From the NCBI GenBank assembly GCA_016703125.1, contig JADJCR010000004.1, positions 402,857 to 466,856 on the forward strand: a stretch of 64,000 nt of DNA, given 5' to 3'. Below are positions 49,979 through 58,575 of this stretch, piece by piece. Source of the DNA: Micrococcales bacterium (lineage in GTDB: Bacteria; Actinomycetota; Actinomycetes; S36-B12; UBA10799). The position numbers and the translations under genes are program-made. The notes below the pieces were generated by a model. It ran no database searches, was not told where the DNA came from, and saw nothing but the letters and a program-made list of their open reading frames with translations. The first letter of the stretch is position 1, and every line of letters starts with the position of its first letter.

Positions 49979-50734
49979 AGTTGTCCGTAGGCGGGGTTCG
50001 CGGCCACGGCCGATCTCAGATGATCCGGTCGGGTGGCTATGTAGCGTTGGGTGGTTTGTAGTGAGGCATGCCCGAGGAGTCCCATGACCTCGACGGCGGA
50101 GACGCCGTTCTCGACCAGGCGGGTGGCGAAGGTGTGCCGCAGGGCGTGAATCAGGGCACCAGGAGGTCGGTGGCTGTTGATGCCGGCCGTCGAGTAGGCC
50201 TTGCGCACGAAGTATTCCAGCTGCCCGACGGTCAACGGTTCGCCGTGGCCGTCTGCCCAGAGCGGGGTGTTGGGCGGCGACTGGACCCAGGGGTCATCTG
50301 TGGGGAGGATGGTTACCGCCGGGAGCACGAATCGTGGCCACCGGTCGGTCAGGTAGGCGGTCAGGACCGTCTCAAGGCGAGGGTCGATCGGGATCGCTCG
50401 GTACTTGTCGCCCTTGCCGTGGCGGACCGCGATCTGCCGCTGGCCGGGCAGACCTTCCACATCTCCCACGCTCAGCTCGAGCAGCTCAGAAGCCCGAAGT
50501 CCGGTGACTGCCAGGGTGGTGATGATGGCGTAGTCCCGGATCGGCCACGGCCGTCGGGCCGGGACCTTTCCGTCCTTGAGGACCTGCAGCAGCCAGTTCA
50601 TGTCGTCCTCGGTGAACGCGTGCGGCGCTGAGCGAGCGACGCACCGTGTGCGGCGACGGTTTCCCGGCCCGCAGGGCGACCAGGAAGTCGTCGAACGCCG
50701 CGGTCAGGGGCAGCGGGGAAGCGGTCGCTGGCAC
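49975..50734 (-). CDS. tyrosine recombinase, N-terminal domain shortened
   Basis: The catalytic domain is complete: AVTGLRASELLELSVGD (first Arg), HALRHTFATRLVE (His-x2-Arg), LLGHASLQTTQRYIA (His and nucleophile Tyr). The N-terminus, GTG at 50734, gives AFDDFLVALRAGKPSPHTVR, the beginning of a SAM-like core-binding domain, but then a frame change at about 50640 joins to APHAFTEDDMNWLLQVL with most of that domain missing. Either about 80-90 codons are deleted or this is a specialised short form. The stop overlaps the brxA start. Confidence 0.75.
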
Positions 50735-50771
50735 GCTCGGACACTACCGAAGTTTTCCATGATGTCAGGAG

Positions 50772-50802
50772 TTATCATTTACTGATAAGGTTACCCGGTA
50801 AC
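50772..50802. promoter_or_regulatory. two adjacent dyads upstream of the BREX operon
   Basis: TTATCA at 50772-50777 and TGATAA at 50783-50788 form one inverted repeat, and GTTACCCGGTAAC at 50790-50802 a second. They are AT-rich in a GC-rich genome and lie 38-68 bases before the recombinase GTG, so they are good operator or promoter candidates for the whole operon. No BrxR/WYL gene is present nearby. Confidence 0.5.
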
Positions 50803-51256
50803 GCTTCGGAGTCTCACCCCGACCCTTGCGGGGTCCGGTTGTCACGCGGGGCGGTCGACTCCACGACGTGAAACTGCCCGCCACCACTCCTTACAACCAA
50901 CCGCGAGCCGTGGAATGCGGATGAGACCGCCGCCGGCGGGATCGTCGAACAGCCCCACCCCGACGACTACATCGACTGTCACGGCGACCCGTTCCCGGAC
51001 GGACCGCGCGACCCCGCAGCGGCCTGCATGTGTCTACAAGTAACCCACCACGGCGAGGCCCTTCTGCCTTTGACAGGCACCCGTGCTCGCGCTAGCCCAC
51101 TGTTCCTTGTTGGCGCTACCACCCGGGGGGACCGCGCATGCCCACCACTAGAGCAAGGCGCAACTTGATGTGCGCCACAGGCTGGGCGTCGCCCGGCCCC
51201 TCTTCGGTTCACCACACCAGCTCAAGTCCCCGACGTCCACCGGGACGGCGGACCCG
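50803..51256. other. non-coding gap with a possible gene fragment
   Basis: In the + strand the stretch 50890-51150 reads as a plausible peptide (REPWNADETAAGGIVEQPHP, then DDYIDCHGDPFPDGPRDP and AAACMCLQVTHHGE) but has no start codon at its head and no recognised family. It may be the remnant of a gene destroyed at the island edge. No other feature seen. Confidence 0.25.
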
Positions 51257-53052
51257 ATGTCCGGGGTGTGGCGCAGTCGCCGTTTCGTGAGCATCGTCAC
51301 TGTTCTTGCCCTGACGTTGGGGGTGTCCGCTTTGGGTGTTGTCGACGGCGGTGCCCCCCCTGCGGCGGCGGCGGCGGCGGGTGATGGGTATCGGATCGTT
51401 GACGGGCAGATCCAAGTTGTCAACAACTCTTCCGAAATTTTCGGGCCTTTCCTCTATGACGGCGGATGGGATCAATCGGGCGGGAGAGTGGACTTGTCGT
51501 CGACGGCAGTTTTCTCTGTGCATTCTCCGGGAGAGCTCGTCGTCGGTGGGGATGAGCAGGAGCTCCGGGCGCCGCTGCGTATCGACAAGTGGGACTACGA
51601 ACGAACCGAAGTTCAGAACTACTCCTCGACGCCGTGCGGATCTGGGGTGAATCAGACCTATCGGGACTCGGATGTGCAGTATCCAGTCAACGACCCGTCC
51701 GCCTACCAGATTTCTGTCGCGCTGACCCCCGGGGACCCCTCGGAGAATTTCACAGTGGCGTTGACTCCAGAGCGCTCCGGCGGTGAGCCTCGCTTCGGCT
51801 GGTTGCCTCTCGGCCTGACCGTGAGCGATACGAGCAACTATCCGACATTCCGGAGGCAGTTGTCCTACAGCAACACCATTGTCAGCGGCTGCCCTGACGG
51901 TGAGACGCGTTTGGCTATGATCAATGGGGCCGGTTCGTACGCGTTGACCGGTCCAGACGACAGCACGGGAGTGCGAAAGTCGATCGCTGGGTCGCCACCC
52001 ACCTACTCCGAACCGCGATGCGACGGATCTGGTTCCTGTCGGGTGCGGGTGGAGGGGTCGAGTACGACCACATACTCGGGCCCGGTGCAGGGCTCGACGG
52101 TAACGACCTGGTGGGTGGAGGTGGAATTGCCAGCCACCGGCACTGATTGCGAGTCCACGACGAAGAAGAAGACCGTGGCGTTCAAGGCTAAAACGGCGGT
52201 ACGTGCGAAGCCCGACGCCCAACTCGGCACGTTCAAAGTGAAGGTGCGGTGGTGCAAGGACGCCACTGGAGGTGGCAGATTACCTCGGCGAAACCATCGG
52301 GCAAGGTCGACGACGGGCGCCTGGGGTTGGCAGGCATCTTCTGGTCATTCTTTGGGTTCCAACGCCACTACAACGATGATCGTGAGGAGGTGGAACCGGC
52401 ACCGCCATCCCCGTACGTCGTCGCGTCCGGGTCGTTCAGTATGTGTTTCGACATCATCCGGTTGCTGGACAAGGTCAAGGCCCGCAAGGGGTTGTTGAAG
52501 GTGTTCGAGAAAGCGTTGGAGAGCAACCTGGCCGTGGTGTTCCGGAAGTTCAAGGTCAAGAGGTTGAACGCGGACATGATCAGGAAAGCGCAGCGGGCGG
52601 TGGATTCCGCCAGTGGGAAGTCCCAGGACGTATACGAGAAAGCCGTGGACAAGATCGACAAAGTGCTCCGCAGACTGGCCCGTAGTAAGGGCCACGACGA
52701 TGACATCCCCGACCGCGTCGAGGACGTGTTCGAGAACATGATTCCCGACCTGTGGAAGGAATGGGACCGTCAGGTGGGTGAGACGCTGGCGTCCTCGGTC
52801 GGGTTGGACTCCCAGGGCCTCGCCCGCAAGATCGTGAAGTCGCTAGACGACGCCATCAACCGGGTCACACGCTACTGCGACGCGGGTGTCACCGTGGGCG
52901 GCACGACCTACCGTCCGCTCGAGTTGTGGGCGCCGGAAGTGACCCTCAGCGCCAAGAAGAATGGGGTCCTCGGCTACAGCATCGGCGGCGCGAGGAGCCC
53001 GTGGATCAACAAGGTTGATGACATCACGAAAGGTGCCCGCAAGAACAAGTGA
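51257..53052 (+). CDS. large secreted protein of unknown function, one frameshift
   Basis: About 597 codons. Signal peptide from ATG at 51257 (MSGVWRSRRFVSIVTVLALT, cleavage near AAAA-AGDGY). The first 330 mature residues are beta-rich with few Cys (TPCGSG, SGCPDG, CDGSGSC). The frame changes near 52258-52266, where RWCKDATG continues as RWQITSAKPSGKVDDGRLGL. The C-terminal half is helical and Lys/Asp-rich (CFDIIRLLDKVKARKGLLKV, SGKSQDVYEKAVDKIDKVLR). No family recognised. It is divergent from BREX. Confidence 0.6.
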
Positions 53053-53077
53053 CCTGAGCGGATCGTCACCGCTCAGG
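53053..53077 (+). terminator. rho-independent-like hairpin after the secreted protein
   Basis: CCTGAGCGG, loop ATCGTCA, CCGCTCAGG: a perfect 9-bp stem beginning at the base after the stop codon. No U-tract, as is common in actinobacteria. Confidence 0.7.
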
Positions 53078-53154
53078 GGAGGGACATAGGCTGCTCGAAC
53101 CGGGACGGGGTGTTGGCGTCATGTTATACCTCGGGAGAGTGTCCCTATGGTTTG

Positions 53155-53455
53155 TTAAGCCGCGGCGGGGTGTTTGGGCTGGTAGTAGGTGCCGTCGCGC
53201 AGCATGGCTAGATGACGTCGAGGCGGCGTCGGGCGAGAAGATTAGGGCGGCGTTGTGTTTCTTGGCCTGGTCGATTTGCGGTCGTAGTAGGCCCGCGACT
53301 CGGGGTCGGTCCTGTAGCGCGGCGAACGCGGACTGGAACAAGGCGTTCTCGAGGCGTTTGTTCCCGGACCGGTTGGGGTGTTCCCCCTTGATCGAGCTCC
53401 CGGAGCGGCGGTGACCGGGGCCAGTCCGGCGTAGGAGGCCAGGTGTACACGGTGC
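53155..53455 (-). pseudogene. IS110-family transposase, C-terminal remnant
   Basis: Read across several frame changes the minus strand gives VHLASYAGLAP, a P(x)RR...SIKG...NK segment, LFQSAFAALQD, AYYDRKIDQAKKHNAAL, LARRRLDVI and finally AMLRDGTYYQPKHPAAA with a TAA stop: the C-terminal Transposase_20 domain of IS110 elements. The N-terminal DEDD domain is absent, so the element is dead. The bridge-RNA region was not seen. Confidence 0.65.
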
Positions 53456-54046
53456 GGAGGGAGATCACCGCCACTCGATCAACACCGGAACGCATCGGAT
53501 GGGGGACGCGACTCATGCGAAAAGACGACCTCACTGTGATCGTCGCGAAACCTGGCGAACTTATTTCAGTGCCCCCACAAACGACCGTTTTCGGGCGAGG
53601 CTGCCAGCCCACATCTGCGCGTCAGCCGAGCCACCATCTATTGCCACATCCATGTGGCGAACGCGTTCACCACACATGCCGGGCGGTCGAGGACGTGATC
53701 GCGCGTAAGAAGCGGGCCACGCCTCAGGTGGCGCCGAAGGTGACCGGCGCGACGTGGAGGCGCGTGTCATCGCGTTGGCGTGCAGGTAGCCGCCGGCGGG
53801 ACGTCAGCGGTGGACGCTGCAGTTGCTGGAGAGACAGGTGGCCGTGACCGAGGGATGCCGCCCATGGACCACGCCACGATGGGCGGGTCCTGAAAGGGGG
53901 CGCATAAGCCTCACTTGAAGGCGTGCTGGACGATCCCACCCCAGCAGAATACGGCCTTCGTGGCGGCGCTGGACTGGAGGTTCACCACCGCCACGCCCGC
54001 ATCAGACTTCGGCACCTATTCCCAGTACCTTAAAGGCGACCGCGTA
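53456..54046. other. degenerate DNA between IS110 remnant and secreted protein gene
   Basis: No credible gene. Short frames such as MRKDDLTVIVAKPGELISVP (53515) and SRATIYCHIHVANAF (near 53630) look like broken coding DNA but match no family I know. It contains one copy of a 22-base repeat shared with 56117-56138. Confidence 0.3.
53789..53810 (+). repeat. 22-base direct repeat, copy 1
   Basis: Identical to 56117-56138 (begins GCCGCCGGCGGGACG, ends TCAGCGG). The pair brackets the 54.05-55.74 kb secreted-protein gene and the second copy adjoins the IS630 remnant, so it may be an element end. Confidence 0.5.
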
Positions 54047-55744
54047 CTACTGCCGGGTGAAGGAGATGGACTGACCCGCCGAGTCCGGGCTCTCCGGGAA
54101 GATGCACCTGTCACCGCCGCATGCCTTCGCCTCGAGGTCGAAGTCGCCGGTGGTGCCCGGCTCGAAGGTCCGTCCGTGGGCGGAGAGGCAGTCGGTGAGG
54201 TCGACCGTGAAGCTGAGCAGGTTCGCCGGGTTGGCCGGCTGATCGTCAGCCTGGTCGGTGTAGCGTGCTCCGGTCCGGGAGAAGGCGGAGTCTGCCTCCA
54301 CCAGGGATGGACCCGGGTTCGAGAACGAGGACCTCGGGCATTCCTGTCCGGTGCTGTAGATCCCGACCCCGTAGGAGAGATGACCCATGTCGATCCACGG
54401 CGCCGTCTCGGGCGGGATCGCTGCGCGCTGCGGTCGCCAGAACGTCAGGGTCACCACAACGTGACCGTTCGAGTCGGCCGCGACCGGGAACCCGTTCTGC
54501 AGCGAGCCCGGCTCACCGTACGCGACAGGGTACTGGACTGCCACCGGTCCGCCGTGCCCGTCGTCGTAGGAGACGAGCGCCGGCACGGTGGCGAACATGT
54601 ACTGCAGCGTGCCGGTGAGTTGGCTCTGGACGCCGTTGTCGGTGATGCGCTCGACCAGGACGTCGCCGGTGCCGATCTGCGAGGCCGTGGCCCGGGTGAT
54701 GAGCGCCAGAGCGTCACCGACGGCGCCCGTGGGGTTCGGGGTGAGATTGCCCATGCCGTTGCCGTCCGGGTCGAAGGCATCGGGGAAGGGTGGGAGATTC
54801 CTGTAGCCGACCTCGGCGTACCCGGTTCCCCCGTGTGAGCAGTAGACGAGCCCCTCGGTACGCGGCGTCGCTTGGTTGGCGCCGCCGCAATCCAGTTCGA
54901 CGAAGTCGCCCGGCGCGATCTCGATCATGAGTTGTTGCCCCCACAACCCATCAGCCGCACCAATCGCGTCGACCAGTGCGGGCGAGTTGGCGTTCCCCGT
55001 CCGCCAAAGGGGAGCACCCAGCAGCGATTTCACGTGGATCGAATCAGGCTGGACCGTCTCCTCCGTGAGCGCGGCCTGCGCGGTGCGCGCGGCCTTCGAG
55101 CGATCGACGTTGTCGATGACCAGGTCGCCGTCGTCGTCGATGTCGATCACATCGGGCACCCCGTCGGCATCCCGGTCACCGGCCGGTGGGTTCTTCGGGG
55201 GCTTGGAGCGCACCCGGCCGAAGCGCCCGGCGCCGATCGGCACCCCGTGGCGGGCACGCGCCCAGCGCGAGGTGTCGACGGCGGCGCGTGGCAGGCGACG
55301 TGCGACCTTCGCATACGCCGGGTGGACCACGACCTTGCCCAGATACGTGCCAGCCCGCACACCGACCACAGCCCGGCCGCCCTTGCGACCGACCACCACC
55401 GGGCCGGCATACTTGCCGCTCGGGGCCCGCAACTGCAGGCTCACCCGCGCGGCCGGGGCCACGACCCGGAACGCCCCCTTGCGTGCCCGCACCACCCGCG
55501 CCTTACCGTTCGGTGCCAGCGCGATCACGGTGTAGCCGGGCTTGTCCAGCCGCCCCGAGATCCGCTTGTGGGCCTGCTTGCCGGCCGCCACCGCCGTCGT
55601 GGCACTGGTCAGCGGCTGGCTCTGCACAGATGTCACAGCGTTACCGGCGCCAGCCGGTAACGCTGCCACAACAGCCATCGCCACGACGACCCCACAGGCG
55701 GCCGCGAAGCCACTGTGCCGGCGTGAATGGACCCTGATCCTCAT
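54047..55744 (-). CDS. large secreted protein with calcium-binding DxDxDG repeats
   Basis: A 565-residue protein, intact. Signal peptide (basic start, core AAACGVVVAMAVVAALPAG). A beta-rich N-domain with GKARVVRARKGAFRVVAP and GKYAGPVVVGRKGG strands is followed by DRDADGVPDVIDIDDDGD, a thrombospondin type-3/dockerin-like calcium motif, around residue 200. The remainder contains Cys-poor beta structure with another FDPDGNGMGN and a Cys pair near the C-terminus (AKACGGDRCIFPE). Probably an exported surface or matrix protein; function unknown. Confidence 0.7.
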   Translation of the reverse strand: MRIRVHSRRHSGFAAACGVVVAMAVVAALPAGAGNAVTSVQSQPLTSATTAVAAGKQAHKRISGRLDKPGYTVIALAPNGKARVVRARKGAFRVVAPAARVSLQLRAPSGKYAGPVVVGRKGGRAVVGVRAGTYLGKVVVHPAYAKVARRLPRAAVDTSRWARARHGVPIGAGRFGRVRSKPPKNPPAGDRDADGVPDVIDIDDDGDLVIDNVDRSKAARTAQAALTEETVQPDSIHVKSLLGAPLWRTGNANSPALVDAIGAADGLWGQQLMIEIAPGDFVELDCGGANQATPRTEGLVYCSHGGTGYAEVGYRNLPPFPDAFDPDGNGMGNLTPNPTGAVGDALALITRATASQIGTGDVLVERITDNGVQSQLTGTLQYMFATVPALVSYDDGHGGPVAVQYPVAYGEPGSLQNGFPVAADSNGHVVVTLTFWRPQRAAIPPETAPWIDMGHLSYGVGIYSTGQECPRSSFSNPGPSLVEADSAFSRTGARYTDQADDQPANPANLLSFTVDLTDCLSAHGRTFEPGTTGDFDLEAKACGGDRCIFPESPDSAGQSISFTRQ

Positions 55745-56131
55745 AGCCCCGCCCCTCTACTAGGGCGAACGCGACACATCACGTCCGCAGGCGCGGCAAC
55801 GAGTACGTCGGGGGATCTGCGAAGCGGCGCACGCATTCACATCACGCCCTCCAACACCAGTATGACACTGAATCGTGGCGTGACACGTGCCGCAGGCTCC
55901 TTGCGCCTGGGACTCGCCGCGGATCTGCACGGCGAGCAGATCCAGTTTTCTGCTGGGTACGGATATGCGTTCCACAGATACTCCAATGGTGGTCCTCCCT
56001 GCCGGCGCTGGCGCATGACCAGGAGTTGTCACCGTCAGCAAGGACTGCCAGCAGGTCGCACAGCACCTCCCCGTCGATCAGGTCGTGCGAAGCTGACCAA
56101 GGTGGTCTCGTCGGGCGCCGCCGGCGGGACG
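55745..56131. other. gap with no recognised gene
   Basis: Upstream region of the secreted-protein gene at 54.05-55.74 kb, joined to the 3' end of the IS630 remnant. No ORF here has family similarity; the promoter of the secreted protein must lie at its left side. Ends with the 22-base repeat. Confidence 0.3.
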
Positions 56132-56138
56132 TCAGCGG
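56117..56138 (+). repeat. 22-base direct repeat, copy 2
   Basis: Identical to 53789-53810. It overlaps the point where the IS630 transposase reading ends (TNIRR then TGA), so it marks a truncation junction. Confidence 0.5.
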
Positions 56139-56440
56139 CGGATGTTCGTGTCGGTCAGTTCGCGGAACCACCGCTCGACCAGGTTCAGCCAGCTCGAGGA
56201 CGTCGGGGAGAAGTGCAGGTGGAACCGGGGGTGTTTGGCCAGCCAGGCGACGGTGTTGGGGTGCTTGCGCGTCTGATAGGTGTCCAGGATCAGGTGCACC
56301 TGCAAGCCCGGGGGACGGCCCGGTCGATCGTGCGCAGGAACACCAGGAACCCTCGTGCTTGTGCTTGGGCAGGCATTGGCCGCACACCTTGCCGGTGGCC
56401 ACGTTCCAGCGCGGCGAGCAAGGTGGTGGTTCGGGGGGAC
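56132..56440 (-). pseudogene. IS630-family transposase, C-terminal DDE remnant
   Basis: The minus strand, over frame changes, reads ALDVATGKV...CLPKHKHEGFLVFLR, then VHLILDTYQTRKHPNTVAW, LAKHPRFHLHFSPTSSSWLN and LVERWFRELTDTNIRR: the second catalytic Asp (LILD) and the WLNxVE Glu of IS630 DDE_3 transposases. The usual last 40-50 residues are missing at the 22-base repeat. Confidence 0.75.
56351..56430 (+). repeat. IS630-derived repeat, copy 1 (about 80 bases)
   Basis: Matches 57468-57546 with about six differences by eye (roughly 92% identical). Both encode the IS630 stretch around ATGKV and CLPKHRHE. The two copies are in the same orientation and bracket the secreted-protein gene at 56509-57369. 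Confidence 0.6.
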
Positions 56441-56508
56441 GCGGGGAGTACGCTTGAACTGAGGCGGTTGTCGCCTTCGGTGGCCGCCGCGATGACAGGG
56501 GGGTCATC

Positions 56509-57369
56509 ATGATCCGGTTCACTGCTTTCATCACCTGCTGCGCAGCGTTCGCGCTGGCGGTTCCGGCCGCGGTATCCGTGGCGGCTCCCGTCGCACCGTC
56601 GCAGTCCATGCGACCCCCGAGTGCCACCACGAGCGTTCTCGCCGCCCGCGCCAAAGTCTCGGCCAGTCTGTCCGAGACGAGTTTCCGGGCGTCCCGGGCT
56701 GGCTCGGTGAAGCTCACATACAGCTTCTCCAAGCGCAGCAAGCACTTCCGCTACCGGCTGAGCGTCAAGAACGGCGCCACGTGGCAGACGGTCAACAGGG
56801 TCAAAAAGACGGGGCGTTTCAAGGGCACCCACACTCTGAAGGTCAAGAAGCTCTTCGCGGGAGAGCCCGTCAAGGTCGGCAGTTACTGGCTCAAGCTCAC
56901 CGCCGACGCAGGCAGTACAACCCTCGCCTTCACAGTGACCAGCGAGCCCCCCGTGACGCCACCGGTGGTCAAGCCGCAAGCTGGTTCTTGGCACTCCACG
57001 AGCCCGGCCCCACGGGTGGGGAGTTTTCTCCAGGGTCTGGGTTTCTACGTGTCATCCGATCAGTCCGTCACCGGATTGGGCTTTGGGTACTATTTCACCG
57101 GCTGCCCATTGAACACGAATGCAACCGGCCGCAGTGATATGACCTCGGGCTACTCGACACCGATCACCAACGGACAGTTCGCCATGAACCCCACGGGATC
57201 TTGGAGCGGGCCGGTTTCCGGCTCCTTGCAAGGCACGTTCGACTCCCCGACCAGCGCGCACGGCACCGGCATGATGTCGGGCATCCTGTGGTGCCAGGGT
57301 CCTGCCGGCTACAACTACACCGTGAATGCAAGCACCGGGACCTTCTCCTGGACGGCCACCAAGCAATAG
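56509..57369 (+). CDS. secreted protein, paralogue of the 11962-12830 gene
   Basis: A 286-residue intact protein with signal peptide (MIRFTAFITCCAAFALAVPA). Domain 1 (about 45-140) has SKHFRYRLSVKNGATWQTV, KKTGRFKGTHTLKVKKLF and GSYWLKLTADAGSTTLAFTV, matching the paralogue line by line. Domain 2 has STPITNGQF, FDSPTSAHGTGMMSG and FSWTATKQ at the end; the paralogue shares TPIxDGQF, FDSPTSAHGT and TFSW. Function unknown. It sits between two IS630 fragments, so may have been carried or duplicated by IS activity. A terminator follows. Confidence 0.75.
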   Translation: MIRFTAFITCCAAFALAVPAAVSVAAPVAPSQSMRPPSATTSVLAARAKVSASLSETSFRASRAGSVKLTYSFSKRSKHFRYRLSVKNGATWQTVNRVKKTGRFKGTHTLKVKKLFAGEPVKVGSYWLKLTADAGSTTLAFTVTSEPPVTPPVVKPQAGSWHSTSPAPRVGSFLQGLGFYVSSDQSVTGLGFGYYFTGCPLNTNATGRSDMTSGYSTPITNGQFAMNPTGSWSGPVSGSLQGTFDSPTSAHGTGMMSGILWCQGPAGYNYTVNASTGTFSWTATKQ

Positions 57370-57397
57370 GCCGGGTAACCCAGTGGCAACCCATACT

Positions 57398-57433
57398 GAG
57401 GGGCAAGGGTAGGTCCCCCAGACCCTGCCCCTC
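57398..57433 (+). terminator. stem-loop terminator after the secreted protein
   Basis: GAGGGGCAAGGGT pairs with ACCCTGCCCCTC with one bulged A, loop about 11 bases, starting 28 bases after the stop codon. Confidence 0.65.
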
Positions 57434-57464
57434 GGTGGTCATTGGGATGACCCCCGGTGTAGCA

Positions 57465-57592
57465 ACTCCTCGTGCCTGTGCTTGGGCAGGCACTGGCCGA
57501 ACACCTTGCCGGTGGCCATGTCCAGCGCGGCGAACAAGGTGGTGGTGGCATTGCGCTTGTAGTCGTGGGTCATCGTGCCGGCCCGTTCACCC
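57465..57592 (-). pseudogene. IS630-family transposase, internal fragment
   Basis: Minus strand reads GERAGTMTHDYKRNATTTLF then AALDMATGKVFGQCLPKHRH-EEL, the central DDE_3 part of an IS630 transposase. It is cut at both ends; the plus-strand pentapeptide ORF begins inside its 5' edge. Confidence 0.65.
57468..57546 (+). repeat. IS630-derived repeat, copy 2 (79 bases)
   Basis: Second copy of the 56351-56430 repeat, with a one-base gap and five substitutions by eye. Confidence 0.6.
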
Positions 57593-57770
57593 GAAACACA
57601 TCGTTCCACGAGGCGAGATTTACCCGGAACGCCTGGTTCCAGGGGCGACGTTCACCTGGAACGCAGGGTTCGACAAGGCGACGTTCACCGGAGGCGCAGA
57701 ATTCGACAAGGCAAGGTTGATCCGGTACCGGGGACGGCATGACAAGGACCTGGCGGGGCCCCCTCAGTGA
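57579..57770 (+). pseudogene. pentapeptide-repeat protein fragment
   Basis: With one G added in the G4 run near 57641 the plus strand reads FTRNTSFHEARFTRNAWFQG then ATFTWNAGFDKATFTGGAEF and DKARLIR, six to seven A(D/N)LXX-type pentapeptide units forming a right-handed beta-helix, and a short tail to TGA at 57768. The 5' end is lost in the IS630 fragment. Such proteins can mimic DNA; here it is only a remnant. Confidence 0.5.
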
Positions 57771-57972
57771 GCGAACCGTTTGCGGGGGCGCTTCTCGGGT
57801 CGGAGTCGGCCTCGGGTTCGGGGCCTGGCGACGGGGCCCTGACCGGGATTAGGCGCCTTCCCAGAAACGACCGATTCCGGACGCTCGCCCGGGGGATTTT
57901 CGCCCATTGTCGAGTGCCTTCAGGGGCGTAGTGTGGACATGGGTGGTGGGTTACCCGGAAGAGGTGGGGACG

Positions 57973-58422
57973 ATGAAGATCAGTTACGGGGCAGTGGTGC
58001 CCCTTCCGCCGGATGAGGCGTTCGCATTCGTGTCTGACCCCGAGAAGTGGCCGACGTTCTTCGAGTCCATGCGGTCCGTCGAGAAGGGCGATGACTGGGG
58101 TGCGGTGGGCGGGCATGCCCGCATGACGAACGTTCTCCTGGGCCGGTCGATCGAGTCAGAACTCGAGTTGACGGCGTGGGACCCGCCGCGCGAGTACCGC
58201 TACACGGCCCGCCAGCCCGGGCCCGGAGCTGCACTACCGAAGGGTGTTCGAGCCGGTACCAGGGGAACCCAGCTGAGCGGAACGACAGAGGCTGCGCTTC
58301 GTCGAGGGCTGTCCGGCCTGATCGACCGGGTGTGGGCCAGGGCGTTGCAGGGGATGTTCGCGAAGGCGATGCGGCGATTGCCCGAGGCCGTGCGCAAGAC
58401 CTCGGGCGCGACCGGCGCCTAG
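57973..58422 (+). CDS. SRPBCC-family protein, locally frameshifted
   Basis: About 149 residues. MKISYGAVVPLPPDEAFAFV and DPEKWPTFFESM are the typical START/SRPBCC beginning (hydrophobic-ligand-binding fold), and LSGTTEAALRRGLSGLIDRV with a long C-terminal helix the typical end. Between about 58215 and 58257 the reading shifts and returns; the other frame there gives PELHYRRVFEPVPGG, which fits the fold. GAGGTGGGG precedes the ATG. Ligand unknown. Confidence 0.65.
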   Translation: MKISYGAVVPLPPDEAFAFVSDPEKWPTFFESMRSVEKGDDWGAVGGHARMTNVLLGRSIESELELTAWDPPREYRYTARQPGPGAALPKGVRAGTRGTQLSGTTEAALRRGLSGLIDRVWARALQGMFAKAMRRLPEAVRKTSGATGA

Positions 58423-58575
58423 CGGCTGACGGCCTCGCTGAGCGGCAGCTATGCGCCAAGTGATGGCTGGCGATAGCCACTGCGGCGATACGCGAAGACG
58501 TGACGTTCACCAGCGGTGTGGATGTCTCGCCGCGTGAAGGACCTCCCCGAGCAGGGCGGGCGGTCGTGGTACCCC

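Noticed and set aside
36093..50734. DISARM or classical Pgl system
   Set aside because: brxA, brxB, brxC and brxL are all present and there is no PglW kinase or DISARM helicase/PLD gene set.
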